Shown: piece after piece, positions 6,250-12,942 of the stretch
Numbering within the stretch: the first letter of the stretch is position 1
Layout of the letters: each line of letters begins with the position of its first letter
Assembly: GCA_938018155.1 (NCBI GenBank)
Contig: CALIIG010000163.1
Coordinates: 1 to 12,942 of the forward strand
Source of the DNA: an uncultured Prevotella sp.
GTDB lineage: Bacteria > Bacteroidota > Bacteroidia > Bacteroidales > Bacteroidaceae
DNA: 12,942 nucleotides
Direction: 5' to 3'
Notes under the pieces: generated by a model
What the model was told of the DNA's origin: nothing
What the model saw: the letters and a program-made list of their open reading frames with translations, nothing else
Database searches by the model: none
Translations under genes and position numbers: made by a program

Positions 6250-7350
6250 CTATCGGGTGCGGCGGCTGCTTATGCGGGCCGAAAGCCAGTCGGAAACGGC
6301 AGCGCGAAGCCACTCAACACCGATGCCGGCGACGAAGACGGCGATGCTCGACGCGATGCAATAGGGAATAAGGAAAGGTTGCTGAATATAGGTCCGCGGG
6401 TGCACAAGGCCGTTCCAGAGCAGCGGTCGGATGAGCGGATTGTCGTGTATGAGATACACTGCCAGAACGTAAGGACTTATACGTACGGCCCATTGCCCCA
6501 TGCGGGTTTCCTTTTGGGGGAGCGTAACAACCCGGGCAAAAACCAGCACCGACATAAGCAGCGTAATGCTGTTGTTGGCCATTCCCTTAATGTGCGGGAA
6601 GGTTCCGGCCGGCGCAAAGTGGAGCTGGGCAACGGTTCCCGCTGCTGCCAGCGCGAGGTAGCCGAGCAGATAAACGTAAATTCCGTACCGGGCATACCGG
6701 GCAGGGCAGCCGTAGAGCTGGAAATATCCGCCAACAAGAAATACGAAAATGTAAAACGGGAGGGGAACAGGGCCCAGAAAAACCGGTCCGTAGCCAACGC
6801 CGCCCAGAGCAAAGTTAAGTATCAGCAATACGAGCAGCAGCAGCCGGTAATCGCGCTTTGTGAGCGCAGAGGCTCCTTTTGCCAGAAAGGGGGAAAGCAG
6901 CAGAAGCGGCAGATACATGGTCATAAACCAGTATTGCCGTGACCAGACGGGGAGAAAGCAGGCAAGCAGTTCCTGCGGTGAGAACGCTTTTCCGTTTGTA
7001 AGAAGGGAAGCTGCCAGCAGCGAGGCGAGGCTGTAAAATACAATGACGAGCCATAAATGCAGTGCTTTTCGCAGGGCATGGCTGAAGTCGCGCGGTTTGA
7101 TAAGGAAGTAGCCGGTAATCAGTATAAACAGGTTGGGCCCGATGTTTGTGAGATACCCCAGCAGCTGGCAGAAGAAAAAGTTTACCTCTCCTGTCAGCGA
7201 GGCCGTGAAGCCAAGGTCGGGAAAGGTGTCGCCCTGCGTCACGTGCCTGATGCCATGGTAGATGAAATGGCAGGCCACAATCATGAGCATGGACACTGCA
7301 CGCAGAATATCAATTCGGCTGTTTCGGTTGCTGTGGGCCGCGTTGCTCAT
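6250..7350 (-). CDS. Acyltransferase-3 family membrane protein (OafA/WecH type)
   Basis: Integral membrane O-acyltransferase, 366 aa with about ten hydrophobic helices. The N-terminal signature is clear: RIDILRAVSMLMIVACHF, with R12, D14, R17 and the expected catalytic His at 28. Members move an acetyl or similar short acyl group to a sugar on the growing or finished glycan. ATG 7350 is chosen as the start: the frame runs back to a TTG at 7386, but that codon lies inside the promoter -7 box and would fall upstream of the transcription start. The leader is then about 30 nt. It is divergent from copy 2 of the large membrane protein, with about 140 bp between the starts, and ends 49 bp from the repeat array. 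Acceptor and acyl group are not determinable. Confidence 0.88.
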   Translation of the reverse strand: MSNAAHSNRNSRIDILRAVSMLMIVACHFIYHGIRHVTQGDTFPDLGFTASLTGEVNFFFCQLLGYLTNIGPNLFILITGYFLIKPRDFSHALRKALHLWLVIVFYSLASLLAASLLTNGKAFSPQELLACFLPVWSRQYWFMTMYLPLLLLSPFLAKGASALTKRDYRLLLLVLLILNFALGGVGYGPVFLGPVPLPFYIFVFLVGGYFQLYGCPARYARYGIYVYLLGYLALAAAGTVAQLHFAPAGTFPHIKGMANNSITLLMSVLVFARVVTLPQKETRMGQWAVRISPYVLAVYLIHDNPLIRPLLWNGLVHPRTYIQQPFLIPYCIASSIAVFVAGIGVEWLRAAVSDWLSARISSRRTR

Positions 7351-7375
7351 TGTTCGTATCGTGTTTGTTGTTTTT

Positions 7376-7416
7376 TGTTTGTGCAAAGTTAGTATATTTC
7401 CTTTATACGGCAGAAT
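7376..7416 (-). repeat. Duplicated promoter block, copy 2
   Basis: 39 of 41 positions match 5596-5636. It ends just before the acyltransferase leader, exactly as copy 1 does for the glycosyltransferase, and similarity fades out near 7475. Confidence 0.75.
7384..7415 (-). promoter_or_regulatory. Bacteroidetes promoter of the acyltransferase gene
   Basis: Minus-strand TAACTTTG (plus 7384-7391) at -7 and TTCTG (plus 7411-7415) at -33, with a 19-bp spacer identical in length to that before the glycosyltransferase. The predicted start is near 7377, which rules out the TTG at 7386 and supports ATG 7350. Confidence 0.62.
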
Positions 7417-7465
7417 TGTATTGCTTTTTTCCTGTCTGGCCCTGCCCTGTTCTCTTAAATTTCAG

Positions 7466-7473
7466 TAATTTTG
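7466..7473 (+). promoter_or_regulatory. -7 promoter element of large membrane protein copy 2
   Basis: TAATTTTG matches TAnnTTTG and lies 18 bp before the ATG at 7492. No good TTTG is seen at -33 (CCTG-rich sequence there), so it may be weaker or need an activator. It is back to back with the acyltransferase promoter, 50 bp away. Confidence 0.5.
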
Positions 7474-7491
7474 CCACGTTAAAAAGGCAAG

Positions 7492-8859
7492 ATGAGCAAT
7501 CTGTTCAATATATTCAGGCTGAGGAAAGAGGAACGATGGCTGGCCGCCGCCGCCCTGATGGTGTTTGTTGCATTCAACGCGCTGCTTGCGGCCGGCCACT
7601 GGGGAGCATGGACAAGGGGAGCCTCGGGAGGCTTCTACTCGTTGTTTACGCGCGGGTTTACCATGTCGGGATATGACTGTTGGTCGTGGATTACGGTGTC
7701 GGGGAAGCAGATTTATTTCGTTACCGACAGGCATCCGCTCTATCTTACCTTTCTTTATCCCATGTATTTGCTCAACCATTGGCTCATGGACGCGACGGGC
7801 GTAAACTGTGCCGTGTTCATGGTGTCGGCGGTAATTGTGTTTTCAGCCCTCTATACCGTTGTCTTTATGTATCGAACGCTGCGCGAGGTTCTGACGATGT
7901 CGAAACGGGAGTCGCTGCTGTTGGTGGCGTTGCTGTTCTCTTTTGCTCATGTGCTGCTGCCGACAATGGTGCCCGACCATTTCATGATCTCCATGATGTT
8001 GCTTGCCATGACGCTGTATATCGTGGGCAGGAAGATGAAGACCGGCCGGCCCGTGACGACGTGTCAGTCGGCTTTTTTGCTGTTCTTTACTTCGGGCATA
8101 GCTCTGTCCAACGGCGTCAAGACGATACTGTCGGGCTGGTTTGCCAACGGCAGACGTGTGTTCAAACCCAAGTTTGTTATTGTAGGCATTCTTTTACCGT
8201 TGGCTGCCCTCTTTGTCATTCAGCGTGTGCAATATGAAGTTTTTGAGGTGCCGCAACAGCAGGAAATCAATCATATGTTAGCCGAAAAGGCAAAAAAGTT
8301 TCCTGACCAGGTAAAAAAGGAGGAGGCAGAACGGAGGAAACACAAGGTGTGGATAGAGGAAAACGGAATGAAACACGCCGGCGATACGGGTCTTTTAAAC
8401 TTAATTGACCTGAAGACGCCGCGCATACCAGCGATAATTGAGAACCTTTTTGGCGAATCCTTTCAGCTGCATGAAGCTCACCTTTTGGAAGATGTGCATG
8501 AAAGCCGTCCCGAAATTGTAAGCTATAGTTATCGGTACCATTATATAATAGAAGCCGTTATCGTTCTGCTTTTCCTTGCCGGTATCGTGTGCGGCATACG
8601 CTACAGGTTATTCCTGATGCTGCTTTCGTGGATGGGTTTCGACGTATTCCTTAATATTATATTGGGCTTCGGCATTAACGAAGTGTACATTATGACGTCG
8701 GGATGGGCTTTTATCGTTCCGGTTTCCTTTGCTTATTTGCTGAAGCGGTGCCGGGGAAAGGCCCGCGCTGCCATGACAGGCGTTCTGCTGTTGCTTACCT
8801 GTTATCTCTGGATTTATAACGGAACGCTTATCGTTAAGTACCTTACGACAATGGCGTAA
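7492..8859 (+). CDS. Large polytopic membrane protein (DUF6080-like), candidate GT-C glycosyltransferase, copy 2
   Basis: A 455-aa paralogue of the protein at 3011, collinear throughout. Conserved blocks are FRLRKEERW (8-16), SGYD (59-62), RHPLY (80-84), VPDHFMISM, GIALSNGVK, FANGRR, KTPRIPAIIENLFGE followed by QLH, RPEIVSYSY and GFGINEVYIM. Identity is concentrated in these blocks and low elsewhere. The charged loop (about 250-310) is some 24 residues shorter than in copy 1 and very rich in Lys, Glu and Gln, so the two probably differ in acceptor or partner. The retained Asp in the first external loop fits a metal- or lipid-phosphate-dependent GT-C enzyme but does not prove it. It could instead be a transporter or polymerase-like protein. 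It has its own promoter and ends 10 bp from the converging LicD gene, with no visible terminator. Confidence 0.75.
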   Translation: MSNLFNIFRLRKEERWLAAAALMVFVAFNALLAAGHWGAWTRGASGGFYSLFTRGFTMSGYDCWSWITVSGKQIYFVTDRHPLYLTFLYPMYLLNHWLMDATGVNCAVFMVSAVIVFSALYTVVFMYRTLREVLTMSKRESLLLVALLFSFAHVLLPTMVPDHFMISMMLLAMTLYIVGRKMKTGRPVTTCQSAFLLFFTSGIALSNGVKTILSGWFANGRRVFKPKFVIVGILLPLAALFVIQRVQYEVFEVPQQQEINHMLAEKAKKFPDQVKKEEAERRKHKVWIEENGMKHAGDTGLLNLIDLKTPRIPAIIENLFGESFQLHEAHLLEDVHESRPEIVSYSYRYHYIIEAVIVLLFLAGIVCGIRYRLFLMLLSWMGFDVFLNIILGFGINEVYIMTSGWAFIVPVSFAYLLKRCRGKARAAMTGVLLLLTCYLWIYNGTLIVKYLTTMA

Positions 8860-8869
8860 GGCTGTCTTC

Positions 8870-9706
8870 TCAATCCTTTTTTACAATAGACGAATCGGGA
8901 TTTGGAATCAGTTCGGGCATGATAAAGACCGAATGAATCTTGCGTTTCTCCACAGGCGGTATCTCCATATAGTTGCGGTAGAGGTCGGTCAGGTAAGCGT
9001 CAGGATTGTTCGGGCCGAGGAATGAAATGCCTTCAAACTCTATTTCTCTCACGGGGAAGATGCTGTCGCGACGGTGTTGTGTGCCATATCCGTTATTAAC
9101 AGGGATATTTGAGAAATAGATACCTGTTGACTTTACCTTACATAACAGTTTCCAGAGACCCTGATATAGGGCATATTTCGTCCCGAACCAGAAGAATTCG
9201 GTTGCAGCCCTGAGCGAGTAGGCATGCTTGTGATGGAGAATAGAATAGCTCTTTGAGATACCCTTGGTTATCCTTTTTGTCAGCAGGCGTGAGAGCGTAG
9301 GATAGGGAACCATCGGAAAAAGGTCGATATAAAGCCCCTTTTGGTACGTGGCAGAGAAGTCGTCGCCGCCTTCTACATAAAACGAATTTAAGTCTCTTAC
9401 CTTGTTTATCGGCTCTTTGTTGTCGTCTGTTTCGGGAGTTTGAAGAAAAAGATAAGGCGGAAGCTCGCCCGGTGCCACGGCCTTGAACTGCTCCAAACCA
9501 GCTGCGGTCATGGCAATATCAATATCATCGTCCCATGGAATAAAGCCCTTGTGGCGCACGGCCCCCAGTAATGTTCCACCATCTAACCAATAATCAATGC
9601 CATGTTTGCGGCAAATTCTGTCTACCTCACGCAGAATGTCCAATTGCTTAAGCTGGCATTTGCGCAGCTGTTGTTGCTTGTATTCGTTGAGATACTTGTT
9701 CTCCAT
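8870..9706 (-). CDS. LicD/FKTN-family phosphotransferase, probable pentitol-phosphate transferase
   Basis: Soluble nucleotidyltransferase-fold protein of 278 aa. The hallmark LicD motif is complete at residues 41-63: LDGGTLLGAVRHKGF followed by IPWDDDIDIAM, with D59, D60, D61 and D63 as metal ligands. Known members move phosphocholine (LicD) or ribitol 5-phosphate (fukutin, FKRP) from a CDP donor to a sugar. Here the divergent neighbour operon encodes a CDP-polyol route, so a CDP-pentitol is the likely donor. ATG 9706 is preferred to the ATG at 9790 because a -7 box (9727-9734) lies between them, making the longer 306-aa form untranscribed at its start. The N-terminus, rich in Gln, Lys and Leu, is probably helical. 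The product is cytoplasmic. Phosphocholine transfer is less likely, as no choline genes are seen. Confidence 0.87.
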   Translation of the reverse strand: MENKYLNEYKQQQLRKCQLKQLDILREVDRICRKHGIDYWLDGGTLLGAVRHKGFIPWDDDIDIAMTAAGLEQFKAVAPGELPPYLFLQTPETDDNKEPINKVRDLNSFYVEGGDDFSATYQKGLYIDLFPMVPYPTLSRLLTKRITKGISKSYSILHHKHAYSLRAATEFFWFGTKYALYQGLWKLLCKVKSTGIYFSNIPVNNGYGTQHRRDSIFPVREIEFEGISFLGPNNPDAYLTDLYRNYMEIPPVEKRKIHSVFIMPELIPNPDSSIVKKD

Positions 9707-9726
9707 GACTGAAAGTTTGGTTGCAG

Positions 9727-9734
9727 CAAATTTA
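9727..9734 (-). promoter_or_regulatory. -7 promoter element of the LicD gene
   Basis: Minus-strand TAAATTTG fits TAnnTTTG and lies 21 bp upstream of ATG 9706, giving a leader of about 14 nt. A TTTA on the same strand (plus 9752-9755) is a poor -33 candidate with a 17-bp spacer. It decides the choice of start for this gene. Confidence 0.5.
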
Positions 9735-9811
9735 CTAAAAACCGATAAGAATAAACGTTTATTTGCTTTAAATTCTCCTTTAATGTGCATGAAGCTATAT
9801 ATATTTATGCT

Positions 9812-9819
9812 TATCTTTG
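9812..9819 (+). promoter_or_regulatory. -7 promoter element of the cytidylyltransferase operon
   Basis: TATCTTTG matches TAnnTTTG and stands just 4 bp before the ATG at 9824, so the transcript would be leaderless or nearly so. No good -33 TTTG is seen. It points away from the LicD promoter, the two -7 boxes being 77 bp apart. Confidence 0.5.
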
Positions 9820-9823
9820 CGCT

Positions 9824-10537
9824 ATGAACATTGCAATTATACTGTCTGGCGGCGTAGGCAGCCGCTTAAATAAGGACAGGCCCAAACAATATATTAAGGT
9901 GGGGGGCAAGCCTGTCATTGGCTATTGCGTGGAAACGTTCTGCAATGACCCGCGCATTGAGGAAGTTGTTATATGTCTTGCCGATGAATGGCGTGACTTT
10001 GTACAGGAGGCTTTGAAAGATGTTCTTGCGTCAAAGCCTGTGCTTTACAGCGCGCCGGGCAGAACGCGGCAGTTTACCATTTACAATGCTTTGGAGAAAT
10101 TGAAGGCCGCCGGTGCTGCCGACGATGACCGGGTTATTATTCATGACGCAGCCCGCCCCCTTGTAACGCAGGAGCTTATCGACGCTTGCTTGGACGAAAA
10201 CCGCCATTGTGACGGTGTGTTGCCGGTTATTCCTGTAAAGGATACCATTTACATGAGCCACGACGGCAGCCATATTGATGCCCTTCTTGAGCGTAACAAG
10301 CTCTTCGCAGGCCAGGCACCCGAGAGCTTTGTCTTTGGTAAATATCTGCAGGCACACCGTAACATGTCTGACGCGAAGTTGGAAAAGATAAACGGCAGCA
10401 CTGAAATTGCCCAAATGGCTGGCTTAAATATCCATCTCATTAAGGGCGATAGCATGAACTTTAAAATCACTACTCCCGACGACTTGTCGACGTTCGAGAC
10501 CATCGTTCGGGACAGAAATATGAAGGAAAACCGATGA
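9824..10537 (+). CDS. IspD/TarI-family cytidylyltransferase, probably making a CDP-pentitol
   Basis: A 237-aa enzyme of the family that joins CTP to a polyol or methylerythritol phosphate. The nucleotide-binding start is ILSGGVGSRL with PKQY at 20-23; the central HDAARPLV is typical, and the later LFAGQAPESF replaces the more usual QTPQ form. The NFKITTPDDL segment near the C-terminus provides the substrate-side Lys and Asp. It is read as TarI-like rather than IspD because the next gene encodes a TarJ-type polyol-phosphate dehydrogenase and a LicD transferase stands opposite, while no isoprenoid genes are nearby. ATG 9824 is chosen; the in-frame ATG at 9785 lies upstream of the promoter element and adds residues unlike the family. 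Its TGA overlaps the next ATG by 4 bp (ATGA), so the pair is translationally coupled. The exact polyol (ribitol, arabinitol, xylitol) is open. Confidence 0.85.
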   Translation: MNIAIILSGGVGSRLNKDRPKQYIKVGGKPVIGYCVETFCNDPRIEEVVICLADEWRDFVQEALKDVLASKPVLYSAPGRTRQFTIYNALEKLKAAGAADDDRVIIHDAARPLVTQELIDACLDENRHCDGVLPVIPVKDTIYMSHDGSHIDALLERNKLFAGQAPESFVFGKYLQAHRNMSDAKLEKINGSTEIAQMAGLNIHLIKGDSMNFKITTPDDLSTFETIVRDRNMKENR

Positions 10538-11541
10538 AAGCATACGTTCTGCACGCTGTGGGCGACTTGCGTTATGAGGATATTCCCATGCCCGAATGCC
10601 CGGCTTCCGACTGGGTTATCGTCAAAGTTATGGCAGCAGGAATATGTAGTTCTGATGTCCCGCGCGTGTTTACCAAAGGCACTTACCATTTTCCCACCAT
10701 CCCCGGACATGAGTTTTCGGGCATCGTATGCCGTGTAGGCAGCGACGTTGGTATCGGTTGGATAGGTCGAAAAGTAGGTATCTTCCCTTTGATTCCTTGC
10801 CGGCAGTGTGCGCAATGCCGTGAGAAGCATTACGAAATGTGCGAGCACTACGATTATGTGGGCTCGCGGAGGGATGGCGGATGGGCCGAATACGTGGCTG
10901 TTCCGGTGTGGAATCTCGTGCCCTTACCCGATGATTTCTCTTTCCGCGCCGCCGCCATGCTCGAACCTCTGTCTGTGGCTTTGCATGCCATGAAACGCAT
11001 ACAAATGCCCTTTAACGCCGATGTCGCTATCATAGGAACGGGTATGATAGGGATAAGTGCTGCGCAATGGGCACGACTTTTGGGAGCCAATCATGTAACA
11101 GTTATAGGCCGTCATGAGGACAAACGCCCGTTGGTGGAAGGCTGTGGCGTAAATTACGCTACGGCAGTTGGCCGTACTTACGATTTCGTTCTGGAAGCAG
11201 TAGGCAGCTCTACTGCAATAAACGAGGCCATAACGGCCGCGAATCCCGGGGGCAGCCTTGTGCTTATGGGCAATCCCGCAGGTGATATTCAGCTGGCACA
11301 AGACGTATATTGGCGCATCCTGCGCAAGCAGCTTACGATAAGGGGTACTTGGAACTCGTCGTACGACGGGCCCAATGCTTCTGACTGGACGGAGGCAGCA
11401 GACGCCATTTCTAAGGGTAAGGTGCAGGTTGAAACCCTTATTTCTCACACCTTTCCACAGGAAGAGCTGCGGCGTGGCCTTGAGTTGATGGCCGAACACC
11501 GCCAGCCTTATTGCAAGGTAATGACTGTCTGGAACCAATAA
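10534..11541 (+). CDS. Zinc-dependent polyol-phosphate dehydrogenase (TarJ/GatD-like)
   Basis: Medium-chain zinc alcohol dehydrogenase, 335 aa. Catalytic zinc ligands are C38, H59-E60 in PGHEFSG and E144 in MLEPLSVALHAM. The structural zinc site has four Cys, C89, C92, C95 and C103. The Rossmann fold GTGMIG (168-173) binds NAD(P)H. GTWNSSYDG near residue 270 is typical of galactitol-1-phosphate dehydrogenase and its relatives, which act on sugar-alcohol phosphates. Lying between a TarI-type cytidylyltransferase (4-bp overlap) and a pentulose-phosphate epimerase (10-bp gap), it most likely reduces ribulose or xylulose 5-phosphate to the pentitol phosphate. TarJ in teichoic acid synthesis does the ribulose version. 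All key residues are present and nothing looks broken. The substrate is inferred from neighbours. Confidence 0.87.
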   Translation: MKAYVLHAVGDLRYEDIPMPECPASDWVIVKVMAAGICSSDVPRVFTKGTYHFPTIPGHEFSGIVCRVGSDVGIGWIGRKVGIFPLIPCRQCAQCREKHYEMCEHYDYVGSRRDGGWAEYVAVPVWNLVPLPDDFSFRAAAMLEPLSVALHAMKRIQMPFNADVAIIGTGMIGISAAQWARLLGANHVTVIGRHEDKRPLVEGCGVNYATAVGRTYDFVLEAVGSSTAINEAITAANPGGSLVLMGNPAGDIQLAQDVYWRILRKQLTIRGTWNSSYDGPNASDWTEAADAISKGKVQVETLISHTFPQEELRRGLELMAEHRQPYCKVMTVWNQ

Positions 11542-11551
11542 TCTTACTAAA

Positions 11552-12226
11552 ATGAAACACCCAAGTGAAATATCGGCCTCGATGATGTGCAGCAATCTCG
11601 TTGACCTGAAAGAGACTTTGCAGATATTTAAGGAAGAAGGCATTGAACGATTGCACATAGATGTGATGGACGGCGAGTTTGTTCCCAACTTCGGATTGGG
11701 CGTAGATTACATACGCGGCCTGCGCGAACTTACCGACATTCCGCTGGATTTGCATCTGATGGTCAAAGATCCCGAGTACAAGTTACAGTGGATAGGCATC
11801 AGGCCTACCGACATCGTGAGCATTCATTACGAAAGTACCTATCAGGTACAGCGTGCGCTCGACTGGCTCGAACCGTTCGGATGCAAGCGTTTTCTGGCCA
11901 TAAGCCCCGCCACACCGGTCAATGTTCTGGAAGAAGTTCTCGACTATATCGATGGCATTAACCTGCTAATGGTTAACCCGGGCTTTGCCGGACAGCGCAT
12001 GGTTCCGAGCACCATACGCAAGGCTGCCAAGGTGAGGAGCCTGCTGGACAGTGAGCATCAGGAAGACATTTTGATGGAGGTTGACGGCAATATCACCCCC
12101 GCGCATGGAAAAACGCTGCGAAGTCTTGGAGCGAGCCTGTTTGTAGGGGGTACCTCTTCAATTTTTAAAGGCGACCTTAATCAATATAGGGAGAATATCA
12201 GGATGTTTAGAAAAAGCATCGTTTAA
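11552..12226 (+). CDS. rpe: Ribulose-phosphate 3-epimerase family protein
   Basis: TIM-barrel epimerase of 224 aa interconverting D-ribulose and D-xylulose 5-phosphate or a close analogue. Metal and acid-base residues are all present: H35 and D37 in LHIDVMDGEFVPNF, H68 in LDLHLMV and D178 in EVDGN. The phosphate-binding PGFAGQ and VGGTSSIF segments are intact. Two details differ from standard housekeeping Rpe: SMMCSNL at the start in place of the ILSADF type, and VDGN instead of VDGG. Both lean towards the allulose-6-phosphate epimerase side of the family, so a specialised ketose phosphate is possible. It is the last gene of the three-gene operon, 10 bp after the dehydrogenase. A copy here suggests a dedicated pentulose supply, and perhaps that xylulose rather than ribulose 5-phosphate is the branch point. 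A 93-bp gap without a clear terminator follows. Confidence 0.88.
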   Translation: MKHPSEISASMMCSNLVDLKETLQIFKEEGIERLHIDVMDGEFVPNFGLGVDYIRGLRELTDIPLDLHLMVKDPEYKLQWIGIRPTDIVSIHYESTYQVQRALDWLEPFGCKRFLAISPATPVNVLEEVLDYIDGINLLMVNPGFAGQRMVPSTIRKAAKVRSLLDSEHQEDILMEVDGNITPAHGKTLRSLGASLFVGGTSSIFKGDLNQYRENIRMFRKSIV

Positions 12227-12319
12227 GCCGGCAGGTTAACCCCACGACAAAAGTATTCTCTGTTTTTTATTCTGTTGGCAGTAGTTGGTTACTCTTTAAA
12301 ACGATAAAGGGCAGGGCTG

Positions 12320-12942
12320 TTAGCGCAACCGAATCTTCTTCAAAACAAACTGCTCACATTCGGCAAGTATCTGAACCCGCGCCACACGCATGATGACGTA
12401 ATAGAGCAAAGCAGCTATGACTATTCTGCAAATCAATAGCAACCACGGTGTAAAAATGTATACAGTAGCAAGATAGGCTGCTGTCATAACGGCAAAAGCG
12501 GCCACGGCAAAGGGCACGGTATCTTTGATAAAAAACCACAGACGGTAGCCCGTAAGCAGGTAAACAAAGAACAACCATACAAAAATCCACAGTATATTCA
12601 GGAATGTATAGGCAATTACCATGGTCATAATGCCGTATGGCCACAGAACAAGCATACTGACAATCTGTGCAAAACCAAGCCCGAAAGTGCAGTAAAGATA
12701 AATATTCGACTTGCCTTTGCTGATAACCATATTCGATAAAAGCGTAAACAAAGGCATGGTAGCTCCGGCCAAACACAGTATTTGGATGTAGCCTGCACTG
12801 ACCAACCATTTCGCGCCGATGGTGATAACGATAAACTCTTTGGCCACCAGGCCGAAGCCCAGCAACAACGGAAACGACAGAAAAGAGGTAAAACGCATGC
12901 GCCTGTGCCTGGACCGGGCGCCGCACCCGATCGCCCTCCTCT
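12320..12942 (-). CDS. Wzx-type polysaccharide flippase, C-terminal part, runs off the right edge
   Basis: The last 190-odd residues of a polysaccharide transporter (PST/MATE-like, WzxC type), which moves lipid-linked repeat units to the periplasm. The RFTSFLSFPLLLGFGLVAKEF start of helix 9 or so, then EFIVITIGAKWL and SNMVISKGKSNI, are standard marks of the Bacteroidales version; about six helices remain of the usual 12 to 14 in a protein near 480 aa. The frame is open to the window edge, so ATG 12898 is internal and not a start. The final 45 bp are very GC-rich, and their expected family sequence (acidic EEGDRVRR) reads better in another frame than the one continuous with MRFTSF, which suggests a 1-nt frame error or chimeric end. 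It converges with the epimerase gene. It would export the unit built by this locus. Confidence 0.82.
   Translation of the reverse strand, partial: RRAIGCGARSRHRRMRFTSFLSFPLLLGFGLVAKEFIVITIGAKWLVSAGYIQILCLAGATMPLFTLLSNMVISKGKSNIYLYCTFGLGFAQIVSMLVLWPYGIMTMVIAYTFLNILWIFVWLFFVYLLTGYRLWFFIKDTVPFAVAAFAVMTAAYLATVYIFTPWLLLICRIVIAALLYYVIMRVARVQILAECEQFVLKKIRLR

Noticed and set aside
7351..7386. TTG start extending the acyltransferase N-terminus
   Set aside because: The codon overlaps the -7 promoter box, and the added residues are Lys/Thr/Asn filler unlike the family.
9707..9790. Longer N-terminus of the LicD protein
   Set aside because: A -7 box lies inside it, and the residues do not match LicD proteins.
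9785..9823. Upstream ATG for the cytidylyltransferase
   Set aside because: It precedes the promoter element, and the added residues come before the normal family start MNIAIILSGG.
10924..11688. 254-aa minus-strand open frame across the dehydrogenase and epimerase genes
   Set aside because: It is antisense to two intact genes with full catalytic motifs and has no recognisable domain.

Overview
The window looks like a surface-polysaccharide / glycan-assembly locus from a Bacteroidales chromosome, most likely a Prevotellaceae member. Four things point there: several genes are preceded by the Bacteroidetes -7 promoter element TAnnTTTG and lack a clear Shine-Dalgarno; the flippase fragment, the LicD-type protein and the large membrane proteins all resemble Bacteroidales versions; base composition is moderate; and the intergenic regions carry repeats. 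The assignment is from sequence style and remembered family members, not from a search.

Left block (1-1950, all +): a UbiA-type polyprenyl-phosphate phosphoribosyltransferase, a HAD-IB phosphatase overlapping its end, and a small GtrA-family membrane protein. This combination parallels the mycobacterial decaprenyl-phosphoryl-ribose/arabinose module (UbiA Rv3806c, a phosphatase, GtrA-like Rv3789), so it probably makes and handles a lipid-linked pentose donor from PRPP. It is followed by an AT-richer stretch (1951-2900) with two tandem long hairpins and two tiny two-helix membrane proteins.

Middle block (3011-8859): two diverged copies of one large polytopic membrane protein family (+ strand, 3011-4450 and 7492-8859; I recall it as DUF6080) flank two minus-strand genes, a GT-A glycosyltransferase and an acyltransferase-3 protein. 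The large proteins share an early SG-[FY]-D and RHPL pattern that suggests a GT-C-type glycosyltransferase, a plausible user of the lipid-pentose donor. Both minus-strand genes carry nearly the same 41-bp promoter. Between them is a 374-bp array of seventeen 22-bp units that switches from one unit type to another without losing phase.

Right block (8870-12226): a LicD-family phosphotransferase (-) stands divergent to a three-gene + operon: IspD/TarI-type cytidylyltransferase, zinc polyol-phosphate dehydrogenase and ribulose-phosphate 3-epimerase. Together they read as a pathway from a pentulose 5-phosphate to a CDP-pentitol, with LicD (the family of the ribitol-phosphate transferases fukutin/FKRP) adding the pentitol phosphate to a glycan. 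A partial Wzx-type flippase (-) runs off the right edge.

The common theme is pentose phosphate chemistry: PRPP feeding a lipid-linked pentose at one end and ribulose/xylulose 5-phosphate feeding a CDP-pentitol at the other, with glycosyl, acyl and phospho-pentitol decoration and a flippase. The individual family calls are firm; the joint pathway and the sugars are inference.
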